A stretch of DNA of 64,000 nucleotides. Origin: JAJPXC01 sp964517875. Its GTDB lineage: Bacteria; Bacteroidota; Bacteroidia; Bacteroidales; Muribaculaceae. A program made the translations under genes and the position numbers. The stretch covers positions 1-64,000 of the forward strand of contig CAZFEU010000002.1 in the NCBI GenBank assembly GCA_964517875.1, written 5' to 3'. Below, piece by piece: positions 16,868 through 24,770 of the stretch. The notes under the pieces are model-generated. The model saw only the letters and a program-made list of their open reading frames with translations. It was not told the origin of the DNA and ran no database searches. Numbering within the stretch: the stretch's first letter is position 1; each line of letters begins with the position of its first letter.

Positions 16868-19800
16868 TTACTTTACAAGCACCTTCTTGCCCAGTACGAT
16901 GTAAACACCATGCTGGAGGCTTACGGTGGTGGTACCTACGGTTACGTTGGCTACGGCAGCTACCTTACCATCGATTGAGTAGATAGCTACATCGCCGTAG
17001 TTAGCGTCAGAGGTAATGGTAAGCTGACCTTGACCAGCTGCTACGCTGAGTCCTGAAGCTGCGTTGTTGTCAGCGGTTACGTTGTTTACGCCAGTATTGA
17101 TCTTGTCGGTGATGTCGTTGCCATCCTCGTCGAGGATACCGATGGTGCGGATATCTGAGCCTGCATCGCCGGAAGCGCGCATTTGTGAGTTAGCTGCATG
17201 GCTTTGGTTGGTAGCGATTACCATACGGAATGCGGGGAAGTTTGCGCCTGTGCCGGCACGCTGGAAGTCGCCGTTCTTGTTCAGACCGAAGATGTATTGA
17301 GCGTTTGACTCGCCGAGGAATTCACCAGAAGAGGCATACTTAAATGTACCGAAGCTGGTGCAGCCTTCAACCACATCACCCTTTACAATCTGCTTGGCAT
17401 CAGTCTTCTTGATGGTAATAGGATTAGCAAGATCGGTAAGGTTTAATGTAGTTTGTTTAGCAGCAACCATGAGTACGGGAGTATTGGCGGGGATAGTAGT
17501 AGCTACCTTGGTAAACCAGAATCTTTCGGGATCCTCTTTCTCAAATGTGCAGAGCGAGAGGATATCGTCGCTATTAGCGTAGTCATAGCTCAAAGCGAAG
17601 GGGAGACAAACGGTGTTGTAGCCCTTAGAGAATGTACGGTTCAGATTTACATTCTTAGTCTGAATATCCACGGGGCAGTAGAAGCTACCCTTAGTAGCGT
17701 CATCGATCACCACCTCAGAGCAGGTGTTGTTTACGCCGTAGTATACGTTGGGATAGTCAAACTCGTCCTCCGATTTTGCAAAGCGGTTTACGGGTATGGT
17801 TACAGTCTGCTTGTTATAAGAAATCAGGTTGTCGTTGATATTCTGAACATAGTACTGAGTGTTGACGGCATCACCATTAAAGTCATTCACGGTGATGTTG
17901 TATACCAGCGAAGGAGCATCGTTAGTTGCTACAAGCGCGCCGGTCTGGAAGTTTACACCGAAGTATCTGTCGTCGCGGAGGGCATAACCAAGCTTACCGA
18001 AGGCGTTAGAGCCGGTGTAATCTGTGCCGACACCTTCTGCGGTGTAGTACTTACCGCTTGTGCCGTTCCAGCGTACCACGTCGGCGAATTTAGCGCTCAA
18101 CACATTTGATGCGAAGTTACCGTTGATTGCGGCATTGGTAAGAGTGCCTGAGAAAGTATTGAACAGGTTACCCGAGGTAACGGTGATAATGTTACCGTCA
18201 CCGATTATAGTACCATCGTAGTTTACGCCGGTAGCGGCAGCAGTCAGATCGCCATTAAGGGTTACGTCCTTGTAGTATTTGCTGTAAGCAGCTTCATCCG
18301 ATGCCTCCTGGGCTACTGCTGCATAGTGATCGTAGTTTTCCTGTGCTGTTGCTGCTGATTTCTCTGCAGCTGTTACGGCCTCGTTGGCAGCTGTAAGGTC
18401 AGACTGCGCTGTTTCGTATGCTTCCTGCTGTTTGGCAAGATCATCCACCACTTGCTGAGCGGCGGCCACTGCCTCTACTGCATCATCATAGGCTTTCTTT
18501 GCGTTACTGACCAGATTCTTTGCTGCGGTGATAGCGTCGCTGGTTGCGGTATCGTTGGCAACTGCGGTCTTTGCTGTTTCTACTGCAGCTTGAAGGTATT
18601 TGATAGAGCCCTCGGTAGTCACGCTGCCATTGAGAACTGCGATTGCTGCATTAACGGTTGCAATCTGCTCCTCAACGCCTGTAATTTCAGTAGAGCCCTC
18701 AACCCAGTCGCTCGATGTGGGGTGATAGCCCTTCAACTGGTGGGTTAAGTTAGTGATTGTCTCTTGGTACCCGCGAATCTCCTTTTCGGTATCCTCAATA
18801 TCCTTAAGGGTTTGTTGTGCGGCACTGGGATCTTTGTACCTGTTGGATGCAATAGTCGTGGTCTCCGTGTATTTTGCGTTGTCTTGCAGACCTTTAATGG
18901 CAGTATCTAAATAATCTACAATATCGTCTTTGGATGTTTGTGAGTTAATAGTAGGAATTTTATATACCGGTGAATCAGAATTCAGGGCTGCAAAATCGCT
19001 ACCCATGTATACATATACTGACTGAATTTTCGTGCTGCTATAGTCTTTTGACAAAGTACCATCATAGTCACTCGAGTCAATAAATGTATAATAGAACATC
19101 TCAGGGGTGATCTTAGTCCAAGGTTCTTGATTTTTACTTGGCACATATGAAGGTGCTGTTTTATCAAAACATATATACAAGGCTATGTTTTTCATCTGCG
19201 GAACGGTAAGATACCATATTTCCGGTGTTTGCTCTTGTGACCAGTACGCATCATAGAATGCGTTGTTTGCTTTAATGATATCCGAGAGCCATGGCATTGT
19301 TTTAGTCACCGTTGAATCAGCCTTAGCCAGGGTAGTACTGTTTTGGAGGCTCTTAAGTGTTGCTTGAGCCTGCTTCATATAGCCTTCCTGATCGGCGATC
19401 TGGCCCTCCAAACGGGACTTCTCCTCTTTGAGATCCTGGAGGTCAGAATTCTTTTTTGTCAGAGTATCGTTAGCATTGTCAAGCTGATCCTGGAAGCCCT
19501 TGATGTAAGCATCCTGTGCCTTAGTAAGCTCTGCGTTGGCAGCATCCAGATCTTGGCTTTTCTCGGTCTGTGCGTCCTTAGCATCATCAAGGTCAGAATC
19601 TGCCTTGGTTATCTCATCCTCAGTAGGAGCTTTGGTTGCATCAGCCTTTTCTTGAGCAGCCTTTTGTTTAGCCTGCGCGTCTTCGAGGGCTGTGTTGGCG
19701 CTGGCAAGAGCAGTATTTGCAGTGTTTAGATTTCTGATGTAGTCGCTTGTGGCGTTAAGCTCCTTTGTGGGATCACTTTTGATGGTAGAATGATCCTTGA

Positions 19801-19957
19801 TGGCATCAGTAAATGCCGACCATGTGACATTGCCTCTATCGCCGGCCAACTTCACAACTGCGGGATCGGTTGCGTCTTCGCCGGCGGCATAGAGCTGCGC
19901 GCTTACCGCAAGGAGAGTCGCGGGAAGTGCGAATTTTAGCATTCTTTTGATAGTCAT
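16868..19957 (-). CDS. large secreted coiled-coil protein with a sorting-signal-like C-terminus
   Basis: A 1029-residue protein with a Sec signal peptide (MTIKRMLKFALPATLLAVSA, cleavage probably after YAA). Residues about 70-210 and about 385-580 are Ala/Glu/Lys/Gln-rich heptad-like coiled coils (for example SDLQDLKEEKSRLEGQIADQ). Between them is a globular segment rich in Tyr and Trp. The second half is beta-rich (KGYNTVCLPFALSYDYA). The last 40 residues (VAIYSIDGKVAAVANV, then GVYIVLGKKVLVK) resemble type IX secretion C-terminal domains. I recognise no specific family. It is a single-gene unit with its own promoter and terminator, lying between the two halves of the peptide locus; a surface or cell-envelope role is inferred. 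Confidence 0.65.
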   Translation of the reverse strand: MTIKRMLKFALPATLLAVSAQLYAAGEDATDPAVVKLAGDRGNVTWSAFTDAIKDHSTIKSDPTKELNATSDYIRNLNTANTALASANTALEDAQAKQKAAQEKADATKAPTEDEITKADSDLDDAKDAQTEKSQDLDAANAELTKAQDAYIKGFQDQLDNANDTLTKKNSDLQDLKEEKSRLEGQIADQEGYMKQAQATLKSLQNSTTLAKADSTVTKTMPWLSDIIKANNAFYDAYWSQEQTPEIWYLTVPQMKNIALYICFDKTAPSYVPSKNQEPWTKITPEMFYYTFIDSSDYDGTLSKDYSSTKIQSVYVYMGSDFAALNSDSPVYKIPTINSQTSKDDIVDYLDTAIKGLQDNAKYTETTTIASNRYKDPSAAQQTLKDIEDTEKEIRGYQETITNLTHQLKGYHPTSSDWVEGSTEITGVEEQIATVNAAIAVLNGSVTTEGSIKYLQAAVETAKTAVANDTATSDAITAAKNLVSNAKKAYDDAVEAVAAAQQVVDDLAKQQEAYETAQSDLTAANEAVTAAEKSAATAQENYDHYAAVAQEASDEAAYSKYYKDVTLNGDLTAAATGVNYDGTIIGDGNIITVTSGNLFNTFSGTLTNAAINGNFASNVLSAKFADVVRWNGTSGKYYTAEGVGTDYTGSNAFGKLGYALRDDRYFGVNFQTGALVATNDAPSLVYNITVNDFNGDAVNTQYYVQNINDNLISYNKQTVTIPVNRFAKSEDEFDYPNVYYGVNNTCSEVVIDDATKGSFYCPVDIQTKNVNLNRTFSKGYNTVCLPFALSYDYANSDDILSLCTFEKEDPERFWFTKVATTIPANTPVLMVAAKQTTLNLTDLANPITIKKTDAKQIVKGDVVEGCTSFGTFKYASSGEFLGESNAQYIFGLNKNGDFQRAGTGANFPAFRMVIATNQSHAANSQMRASGDAGSDIRTIGILDEDGNDITDKINTGVNNVTADNNAASGLSVAAGQGQLTITSDANYGDVAIYSIDGKVAAVANVTVGTTTVSLQHGVYIVLGKKVLVK

Positions 19958-20084
19958 AGTTTATTATGTTTAGTTATTGATTGATTTACTATTTTATATA
20001 ATAATATAATGTAGTTTATGCAAAAGGAAACACTAGAATGTTAATTGTTAGATGTGTATATTGTTATTGTACTCAATTAATGCG

Positions 20085-20115
20085 CAAATGTACAACATTT
20101 ATTCTATCTGACAAA
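20085..20115 (-). promoter_or_regulatory. promoter of the large coiled-coil protein gene
   Basis: Minus-strand TTTG (20112-20115), 19 bases, TACATTTG (20085-20092). The expected start near 20078 leaves an AT-rich leader of about 120 bases before the ATG at 19957. Confidence 0.72.
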
Positions 20116-20140
20116 TTTTTTTCAAAATTTTAATTTTCCA

Positions 20141-20599
20141 CCCCCGCCGCTGGACCCCAAACGGCGGCGCCCATAGGCGCCCCGCGATGCGGAGCGGGGG
20201 ATGGGATGGCCATGCGCGTGACCTATGGCTGCGCTCGCTACGCAGAGCTTGCCATAGGCTAACGTTCGCACCCCGCGATGCGGAGCTACCGCGATGCGGG
20301 TATTTGATGACGTAGCCACATGTTTCGTAGTTGGGTGACGCGGCGTAGCCGCAATTGGCTCGGCTTTAGCCGGGCGTATGGGTAGCCTATGGCAAGCTCG
20401 CACCCCGCGATGCGGAGCTACCGCGATGCGGGTATTTGATGACGTAGCCACATGTTTCGTAGTTGGGTGACGCGGCGTAGCCGCAATTGGCTCGGCTTTA
20501 GCCGGGCGTATGGGTAGCCTATGGCAAGCTCTGCGTAGCGAGCGCAGCCATAGGTTGATGCAACCCCATCTCAAAAACCTGCTCCGCATCGCGGAGCGC
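20141..20599. repeat. repeat array B: MITE/REP-like units with a 132-base tandem duplication
   Basis: GC-rich repeats built from small palindromes (CCGCGATGCGG, GCGGCGTAGCCGC, CGGCTTTAGCCG, CCTATGGC...GCCATAGG). One 132-base segment occurs twice in perfect tandem (about 20266-20397 and 20398-20529). The array ends with CTCCGCATCGCGGAGCGCC, which abuts the stop codon of the transposase gene. That end is a near-perfect inverted copy of the GGCGCCCCGCGATGCGGAG left end. Many GTAG tetranucleotides sit at the feet of the hairpins, as in REP elements recognised by RAYT proteins. Confidence 0.85.
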
Positions 20600-21055
20600 C
20601 TAATCGTCAAACACATAACGCTCATCAAATTCAATGCCGAAACGCGTGTACGTTGCGATCATCTCCTCCCTGAGCGTCACCCTCTTGTGGTGCTCCTTTT
20701 GATTGGCGATATATCGACTAACAGCCTCAATCTGTGATGGCGCATATGAAAAACATCCGTATCCCCGCTGCCATGCGAACGAGTACGGTGTCAAACGCTC
20801 GGCGTTGATCATCTTGGCCGCGGCCACCTTTAGCTCGCGCACCATGTCGGGGATGGGTTGGGTCGGTTTATAATCGAGCAGGATATGCACATGGTTGTCA
20901 ACCCCACCTATGGCAATGGGCAGATGTCCCGCATTGTTCAGCATTTTGGCGAGGTAAAGATGCACCCGTTGCTGCGCTATCGGGGTCAACAGGGATTCGC
21001 GGTTTTTGACGGCGAATACAATGTGTAGATAAATTTTGGTGTAGGTGTTTGACAT
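20600..21055 (-). CDS. REP-associated tyrosine transposase (RAYT, Y1/HUH family)
   Basis: A 151-residue protein from ATG 21055. This start is chosen over an ATG 33 bases upstream because it gives MSNTYTKIYLHIVFAVKNRE, the usual family N-terminus, and sits just behind a promoter. GGVDNHVHILL (50-60) holds the metal-binding His-x-His pair, and AVSRYIANQKEHH (111-123) holds the catalytic tyrosine (Tyr115). These enzymes cut and join single-stranded DNA at REP hairpins. The gene is bracketed by repeats on both sides, the classic REPtron arrangement. All key residues are present, so it may be active. Confidence 0.88.
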   Translation of the reverse strand: MSNTYTKIYLHIVFAVKNRESLLTPIAQQRVHLYLAKMLNNAGHLPIAIGGVDNHVHILLDYKPTQPIPDMVRELKVAAAKMINAERLTPYSFAWQRGYGCFSYAPSQIEAVSRYIANQKEHHKRVTLREEMIATYTRFGIEFDERYVFDD

Positions 21056-21059
21056 ACCA

Positions 21060-21091
21060 CAAATATAGTCATAAATGGCGAGATTCACAAA
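21060..21091 (-). promoter_or_regulatory. promoter of the RAYT gene, placing the start codon at or near +1
   Basis: Minus-strand TTTG (21088-21091), 20 bases, TATATTTG (21060-21067). Only four bases separate the -7 box from the ATG at 21055, so the mRNA is probably leaderless or nearly so. Confidence 0.65.
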
Positions 21092-21103
21092 TTTTTCGTT
21101 TCA

Positions 21104-21308
21104 GACGCCCCGCGATGCGGAGCTACCGCGATGCGAGTATTTGATGACGTAGCCGCATGTTTCGGAGTTGGGTGACGCGGCGTAGCCGCAATTGGCTCGG
21201 CTTTAGCCGGGCGTATGGGTTAGCCTATGGCAAGCTCAGCGTAGCGAGCGCAGCCATAGGTTGATGCAACCCCACCTCAAAACCCTGCTCCGCATCGCGG
21301 AGCGCCCC
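21104..21308. repeat. MITE/REP-like element, copy C (complete, about 205 bases)
   Basis: It runs from CGCCCCGCGATGCGGAG to CTCCGCATCGCGGAGCGCC, so the ends form terminal inverted repeats of about 17-19 bases. Internally it matches array B closely, with the same order of palindromes and in the same orientation. It lies just upstream of the RAYT promoter and just downstream of the ABC transporter stop codon at 21321. Confidence 0.85.
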
Positions 21309-21320
21309 CACATATACTGA

Positions 21321-22991
21321 TCAGGTGCGGCTAAGGCTGAGGACGGTGGGGCAATAGGGGGCGATGGCGGAGTGGTGGTGGGAGATGATGATTATGGTGG
21401 AGTTGGGGCAATGGGCCGACAGGCGCTGCATGAGGGTGGCGGCGGTGTCGGCGTCGAGCGCGCTGTTAAACTCGTCGAGGAGCATTATGGAACCTGGGCG
21501 CAGCAGTGCGCGGGCTATGGCCACGCGCTGGGCCTGCCCCTCGCTGAGCCCGCCACCAGCCTCGTCGCACGAGGTGTCAAGCCCCTGGGGGAGGTCAAAA
21601 ACAAAATCGGCTGCGGCCACATGGAGCACTTCGGCAAGCTGCTCATCGGTGGCCTGAGGAGCCGCCAGAAGCAGGTTGTCGCGGATGGTGCCGGGGAGCA
21701 GCGAATTGCCCTGTGGCACGTAGACGAAATGGCCGAGCGTGGCCGACGACACGGGGGTGGCGGCGCTGTGGCCATAGACCTCGATGGTGCCAGCATCGGG
21801 TTCGAGCAGACCGAGCAGCAGTTTGATGAGCGTGGTCTTGCCGACGCCGGTGGAGCCTACTATCATGGTGTGGCTCCCGGGGGTGAAATCGTGGCTGAAG
21901 CTCGACAGCACATCACCGCCATCGGTCTCGTAGCGGAATGTGAGGTTGGCGACACGGACGCCGAGCGGCGCACCACCAAGCGCTATTTCATCATCACGGG
22001 AGCGCGATGGCTCAGGCATGAGCTGCGGGGTGTCGATCTCGCGCAGGCGGTCGATGGCCACCGACGTGGCGATAAATGCCGGGATGTAGCCCGAAATGCC
22101 GGCTATGGGCCGCTGTATGCGGCTCACAAGCTGGATAAAGGCCGTCATGGTGCCGAAGGTGATGATGCCGGCGCTGAGGCTGAAGATGCTCCATCCGAAG
22201 GCTGTGAGATAGCCGAGCACAAACCCGGTGCGCACCAGTCCGCCGCTGACGATAGATAGCCGCGTCTGCTGCCGGTTGGTGGTGTCGAGCGTGTGCTGAA
22301 TAGATCCAAGCCGGTGATCCATCTCATCGATGCACTCAAGGGTGCGGAGCAGTATACGGTTTTTAAGTCCCTCCTGTATCGACACGTGCATATCGCTTTC
22401 GCCCTGGCGGATGATGGTGGTGAGACGGCGCTGCCGGCGGAAAAACATCTTGCTCGCCAGGATGCATACCGGCATTATGACTATGGGCGCGAGGGCCAGA
22501 TAGGGATTGAGGCACGCCAGAAAGAGGAATGCGCCGAGCAGCTGCACCCCCATCACCACCATGTCGGGGAGTTGCGACAATGCGAACGATGTGACGGTGC
22601 GCACGTCGATGGTGAGACGGTTGAGCATGTCGCCGCTATGAAAGCCCTGCTGGCCGTTGACCAGAGGCATGGTCATCAATACATTGTACAACCGGCGGTT
22701 GACGCTATTGCGCATGCGCATCGCTGCCCGCGACTCAAGATAGCGCAGCCACTGTGAAATGAGCACGTCGGCCAACATGCACACCACCATCATTACAAAC
22801 CACGTGACGAGTCCCGGCGAATCGGCTCCGGCACGCCCCACGGCGCAATCGATGGCACTCTTGCTCAGCCATATAAACAGCAGAATGATGCCCACGCGTG
22901 TCACCCCCAGCAGCATCTGCATCAGTGCCGTGGCGTGAAACCCGCAGGTGATGCGCCAAAGATACTTGATATATGAGACGATACGTTTCAA
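21321..22991 (-). CDS. ABC exporter, fused permease and ATPase
   Basis: A 556-residue half-transporter. Six membrane segments are expected in residues 1-310. The ATPase domain carries Walker A GSTGVGKTT (379-387), Q-loop VPQG (about 425), signature LSEGQ (482-486), Walker B SIMLLDEF (501-508) and H-loop SHHH (537-540). There is no N-terminal C39 peptidase domain, so leader removal must be done by another enzyme. It is transcribed 15 bases after the nucleotidyltransferase gene and is likely the exporter of the modified peptide (inference). It presumably works as a homodimer in the inner membrane. Confidence 0.88.
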   Translation of the reverse strand: MKRIVSYIKYLWRITCGFHATALMQMLLGVTRVGIILLFIWLSKSAIDCAVGRAGADSPGLVTWFVMMVVCMLADVLISQWLRYLESRAAMRMRNSVNRRLYNVLMTMPLVNGQQGFHSGDMLNRLTIDVRTVTSFALSQLPDMVVMGVQLLGAFLFLACLNPYLALAPIVIMPVCILASKMFFRRQRRLTTIIRQGESDMHVSIQEGLKNRILLRTLECIDEMDHRLGSIQHTLDTTNRQQTRLSIVSGGLVRTGFVLGYLTAFGWSIFSLSAGIITFGTMTAFIQLVSRIQRPIAGISGYIPAFIATSVAIDRLREIDTPQLMPEPSRSRDDEIALGGAPLGVRVANLTFRYETDGGDVLSSFSHDFTPGSHTMIVGSTGVGKTTLIKLLLGLLEPDAGTIEVYGHSAATPVSSATLGHFVYVPQGNSLLPGTIRDNLLLAAPQATDEQLAEVLHVAAADFVFDLPQGLDTSCDEAGGGLSEGQAQRVAIARALLRPGSIMLLDEFNSALDADTAATLMQRLSAHCPNSTIIIISHHHSAIAPYCPTVLSLSRT

Positions 22992-23006
22992 ACGGTGACG
23001 ACTGTT

Positions 23007-24167
23007 TTATTTATGTGAGTTGCGCTTCAATGCCCTGCTCAGGGTGTATTTGGCGCCGTAATACATATGATCGACGAAATGGAATGTAGCTTCAAGAGGC
23101 ACGAGCCTTGATATGGCGAAGAATCGGGCGGTGGCGTAACGCAGCTTGTGCATCGCATAGCGCACACCGTAAAGATGGTCCCACTTCTTGGCGTAAGCCT
23201 TGGTGAAGTAGCCGAAATTGCCCCCGGTGACTATCTCGCGGAAGGCTTTCTCCGACTTTTTGGCATACGAGGGGTCGTAGAGGGGCATTTTTGAGGGGGG
23301 AACGCCGAGATGGTTGACAGCTATCCAGGCGAAAAGCTTCCACCCGCGGGTCATGCCGAAACGCCGTATATTATCCTGAAGCGACTCATAATCAATGTCG
23401 TCGGCATGGGTGTGGAATATCATGGCCCAGTCGCACAGCTGGCGCAACCCGATACCGCCACCTATGTAATGAAGCCATGCGTGCTGAAAGATGAAAATGG
23501 CATCGAAGTCGTAGGACGGCAGCATGACATCGGCATTGCCGAGCCTCACCACCCTCCGATCGGCCGACCGCTCGAGCTGCTCCGTGGCCCACGCCTGAAA
23601 CCGGCGACTACGCACCGGGGTGTGGATTCTCGATGCAAGCCGGTGGATCTCAATGACCACGCCATCCATCACAAAATCGTAGTGCTGCACTATCTCCCCC
23701 ATATCATTCTTGTCGTTGACCAGATGCTGCTTGCACAAGTCGACGGCGCGGCGGTAAACGGTGTTGCCCACATAGAAGTCGACATCGCCACTTTGACGCA
23801 TCCGGGGGTCGCGGTAGTAACGCGCCACCCCCTGCCCCTTGAGCAGCACGCCATTTATGCCGTGCTCGCCAAAGAATGTCACCAGCCGCGCTATTGTGTT
23901 ATCCAAAATCAGACCGGCCTGGATAAGTCCGAGGGCAAAGCGGTTCATCTCGGCGAGTGTGCTGCTCGACGGCCGCAGATGCTCAGGCAGAAATTGCACA
24001 CTCTCGATGATCGTGCCTAATACGAAGTGCTTCCTGGCCAGCGCAATAACCCATTTCCAATCGATGCCGTCGGGAAGCTCGGACGCCGGTATTGCGGCTC
24101 CATATAGCCCCGACCGCAGCAAGAGGAAAAAAGTATTTATTCTGTTGGTGGCGTGGCGTGTGTTCAT
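23007..24167 (-). CDS. PF14907-type nucleotidyltransferase family protein
   Basis: A 386-residue protein. GINGVLLKGQGVARYYRDP (103-121) and SGDVDFYV (126-133) form the signature of this nucleotidyltransferase family, with the Asp pair in DVDF as the likely metal ligands. In lasso peptide loci such as pseudomycoidin, a member of this group modifies a serine already phosphorylated by an HprK-like kinase. The presence of both types of gene in this region fits a similar two-step tailoring (inference). It shares an operon with the ABC exporter and has its own promoter at 24195-24226. Confidence 0.8.
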   Translation of the reverse strand: MNTRHATNRINTFFLLLRSGLYGAAIPASELPDGIDWKWVIALARKHFVLGTIIESVQFLPEHLRPSSSTLAEMNRFALGLIQAGLILDNTIARLVTFFGEHGINGVLLKGQGVARYYRDPRMRQSGDVDFYVGNTVYRRAVDLCKQHLVNDKNDMGEIVQHYDFVMDGVVIEIHRLASRIHTPVRSRRFQAWATEQLERSADRRVVRLGNADVMLPSYDFDAIFIFQHAWLHYIGGGIGLRQLCDWAMIFHTHADDIDYESLQDNIRRFGMTRGWKLFAWIAVNHLGVPPSKMPLYDPSYAKKSEKAFREIVTGGNFGYFTKAYAKKWDHLYGVRYAMHKLRYATARFFAISRLVPLEATFHFVDHMYYGAKYTLSRALKRNSHK

Positions 24168-24194
24168 AATCGTATTTTTGGAATTTGCCGGCTA

Positions 24195-24226
24195 CAAAGT
24201 TAGTTATTATTACGCTAACCCCCAAA
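24195..24226 (-). promoter_or_regulatory. promoter of the nucleotidyltransferase-exporter operon
   Basis: Minus-strand TTTG (24223-24226), 20 bases, TAACTTTG (24195-24202). The start is expected near 24188, about 21 bases before the ATG. Upstream (24250-24286) lie four imperfect repeats of an AAAGTTGT-like unit, of unknown function. Confidence 0.75.
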
Positions 24227-24294
24227 CGCCCCGAAAAAGCCCCGGCGATTTTAAAGTTGTGAAAGTTGTTAAAGTTTTGAAAGTTGCGGGAGTA

Positions 24295-24460
24295 ATGTGG
24301 ACGCACGGCTCGTGCGTCCACATAATACCAGCGTTAGAGATGGCTCGGCGTAGCCGGGCGTATGGGTTAGCCTATGGCAAGCTCTGCGTAGCGAGCGCAG
24401 CCATAGGTTGATTCAGCCCCACCTCAAAACCCTGCTCCGCATCGCAGAGCGCCCCCATAG
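24295..24460. repeat. long hairpin and MITE/REP-like element, copy D (left end missing)
   Basis: A perfect 13-base palindrome with a three-base loop (24295-24323, arm ATGTGGACGCACG) is followed by the right half of the same repeat family (24340-24460). This includes CTCGGCGTAGCCGGGCG, the GCGTAGCGAGCGCAGCCATAGG arm and a mutated right end CTCCGCATCGCAGAGCGCC. The left terminal repeat is absent. Confidence 0.75.
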
Positions 24461-24534
24461 CGTCCTTTGCGGCGTGTGAGATTACAAAAAAATATTAAAT
24501 GGACGCAATGGACGCAAATATTATGCCATTTTAT

Positions 24535-24566
24535 AGTATATAATAGCGTAATAATTCGTATCTTTG
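24535..24566 (+). promoter_or_regulatory. promoter of fimbrial locus 2
   Basis: A good -7 box TATCTTTG lies at 24559-24566; the -33 region about 20 bases upstream is T-rich but not a perfect TTTG. The start is expected near 24573, which leaves a leader of about 200 bases before the ATG at 24771. Confidence 0.5.
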
Positions 24567-24584
24567 TCCGATTTTTCGCATTAT

Positions 24585-24690
24585 CCCCTGCAACTTGTTA
24601 GGGGTAATTCAACAAATCTGCGCTTGCCCAAAACGGCACACGACCCTTTGGGCGTAAGCGCTATGACGCGGCCAACCGGCGATTGTTGGC
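24585..24690 (+). promoter_or_regulatory. structured 5' leader of fimbrial locus 2
   Basis: The leader holds three stems: CCCCT/AGGGG around 24586-24604; a long stem GCGCTT-GCCCAAA (24620-24632) with TTTGGGC-GT-AAGCGC (24647-24661), 13 pairs interrupted by a two-base bulge; and CCAAC/GTTGG at 24672-24689. No T-run follows the big stem, so it is not an ordinary terminator. A cis-acting RNA control element is possible. I do not recognise a known riboswitch class. Confidence 0.45.
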
Positions 24691-24770
24691 AAAATTTATT
24701 GTTAACCTCGCTCTCCTTCCTCGTGATGAGGGCGCTTAAAATAGAGAGTTTATACATATTAACCTATCCT

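Noticed and set aside
20266..20531. CRISPR-like array
   Set aside because: The 132-base units are directly adjacent, with no spacers of unique sequence, and no cas genes are present.
20122..20634. Minus-strand protein gene in the repeat array
   Set aside because: Its translation is an exact internal repeat produced by the 132-base DNA duplication, with no homology to proteins.
21372..22259. Plus-strand frame opposite the ABC exporter
   Set aside because: It is antisense to an ATPase with all motifs and is Gly/Ala/Arg-rich low-complexity translation.
14660..24167. Lasso peptide cluster
   Set aside because: The asparagine-synthetase-like cyclase and the transglutaminase-like protease are absent; only tailoring and transport functions match.
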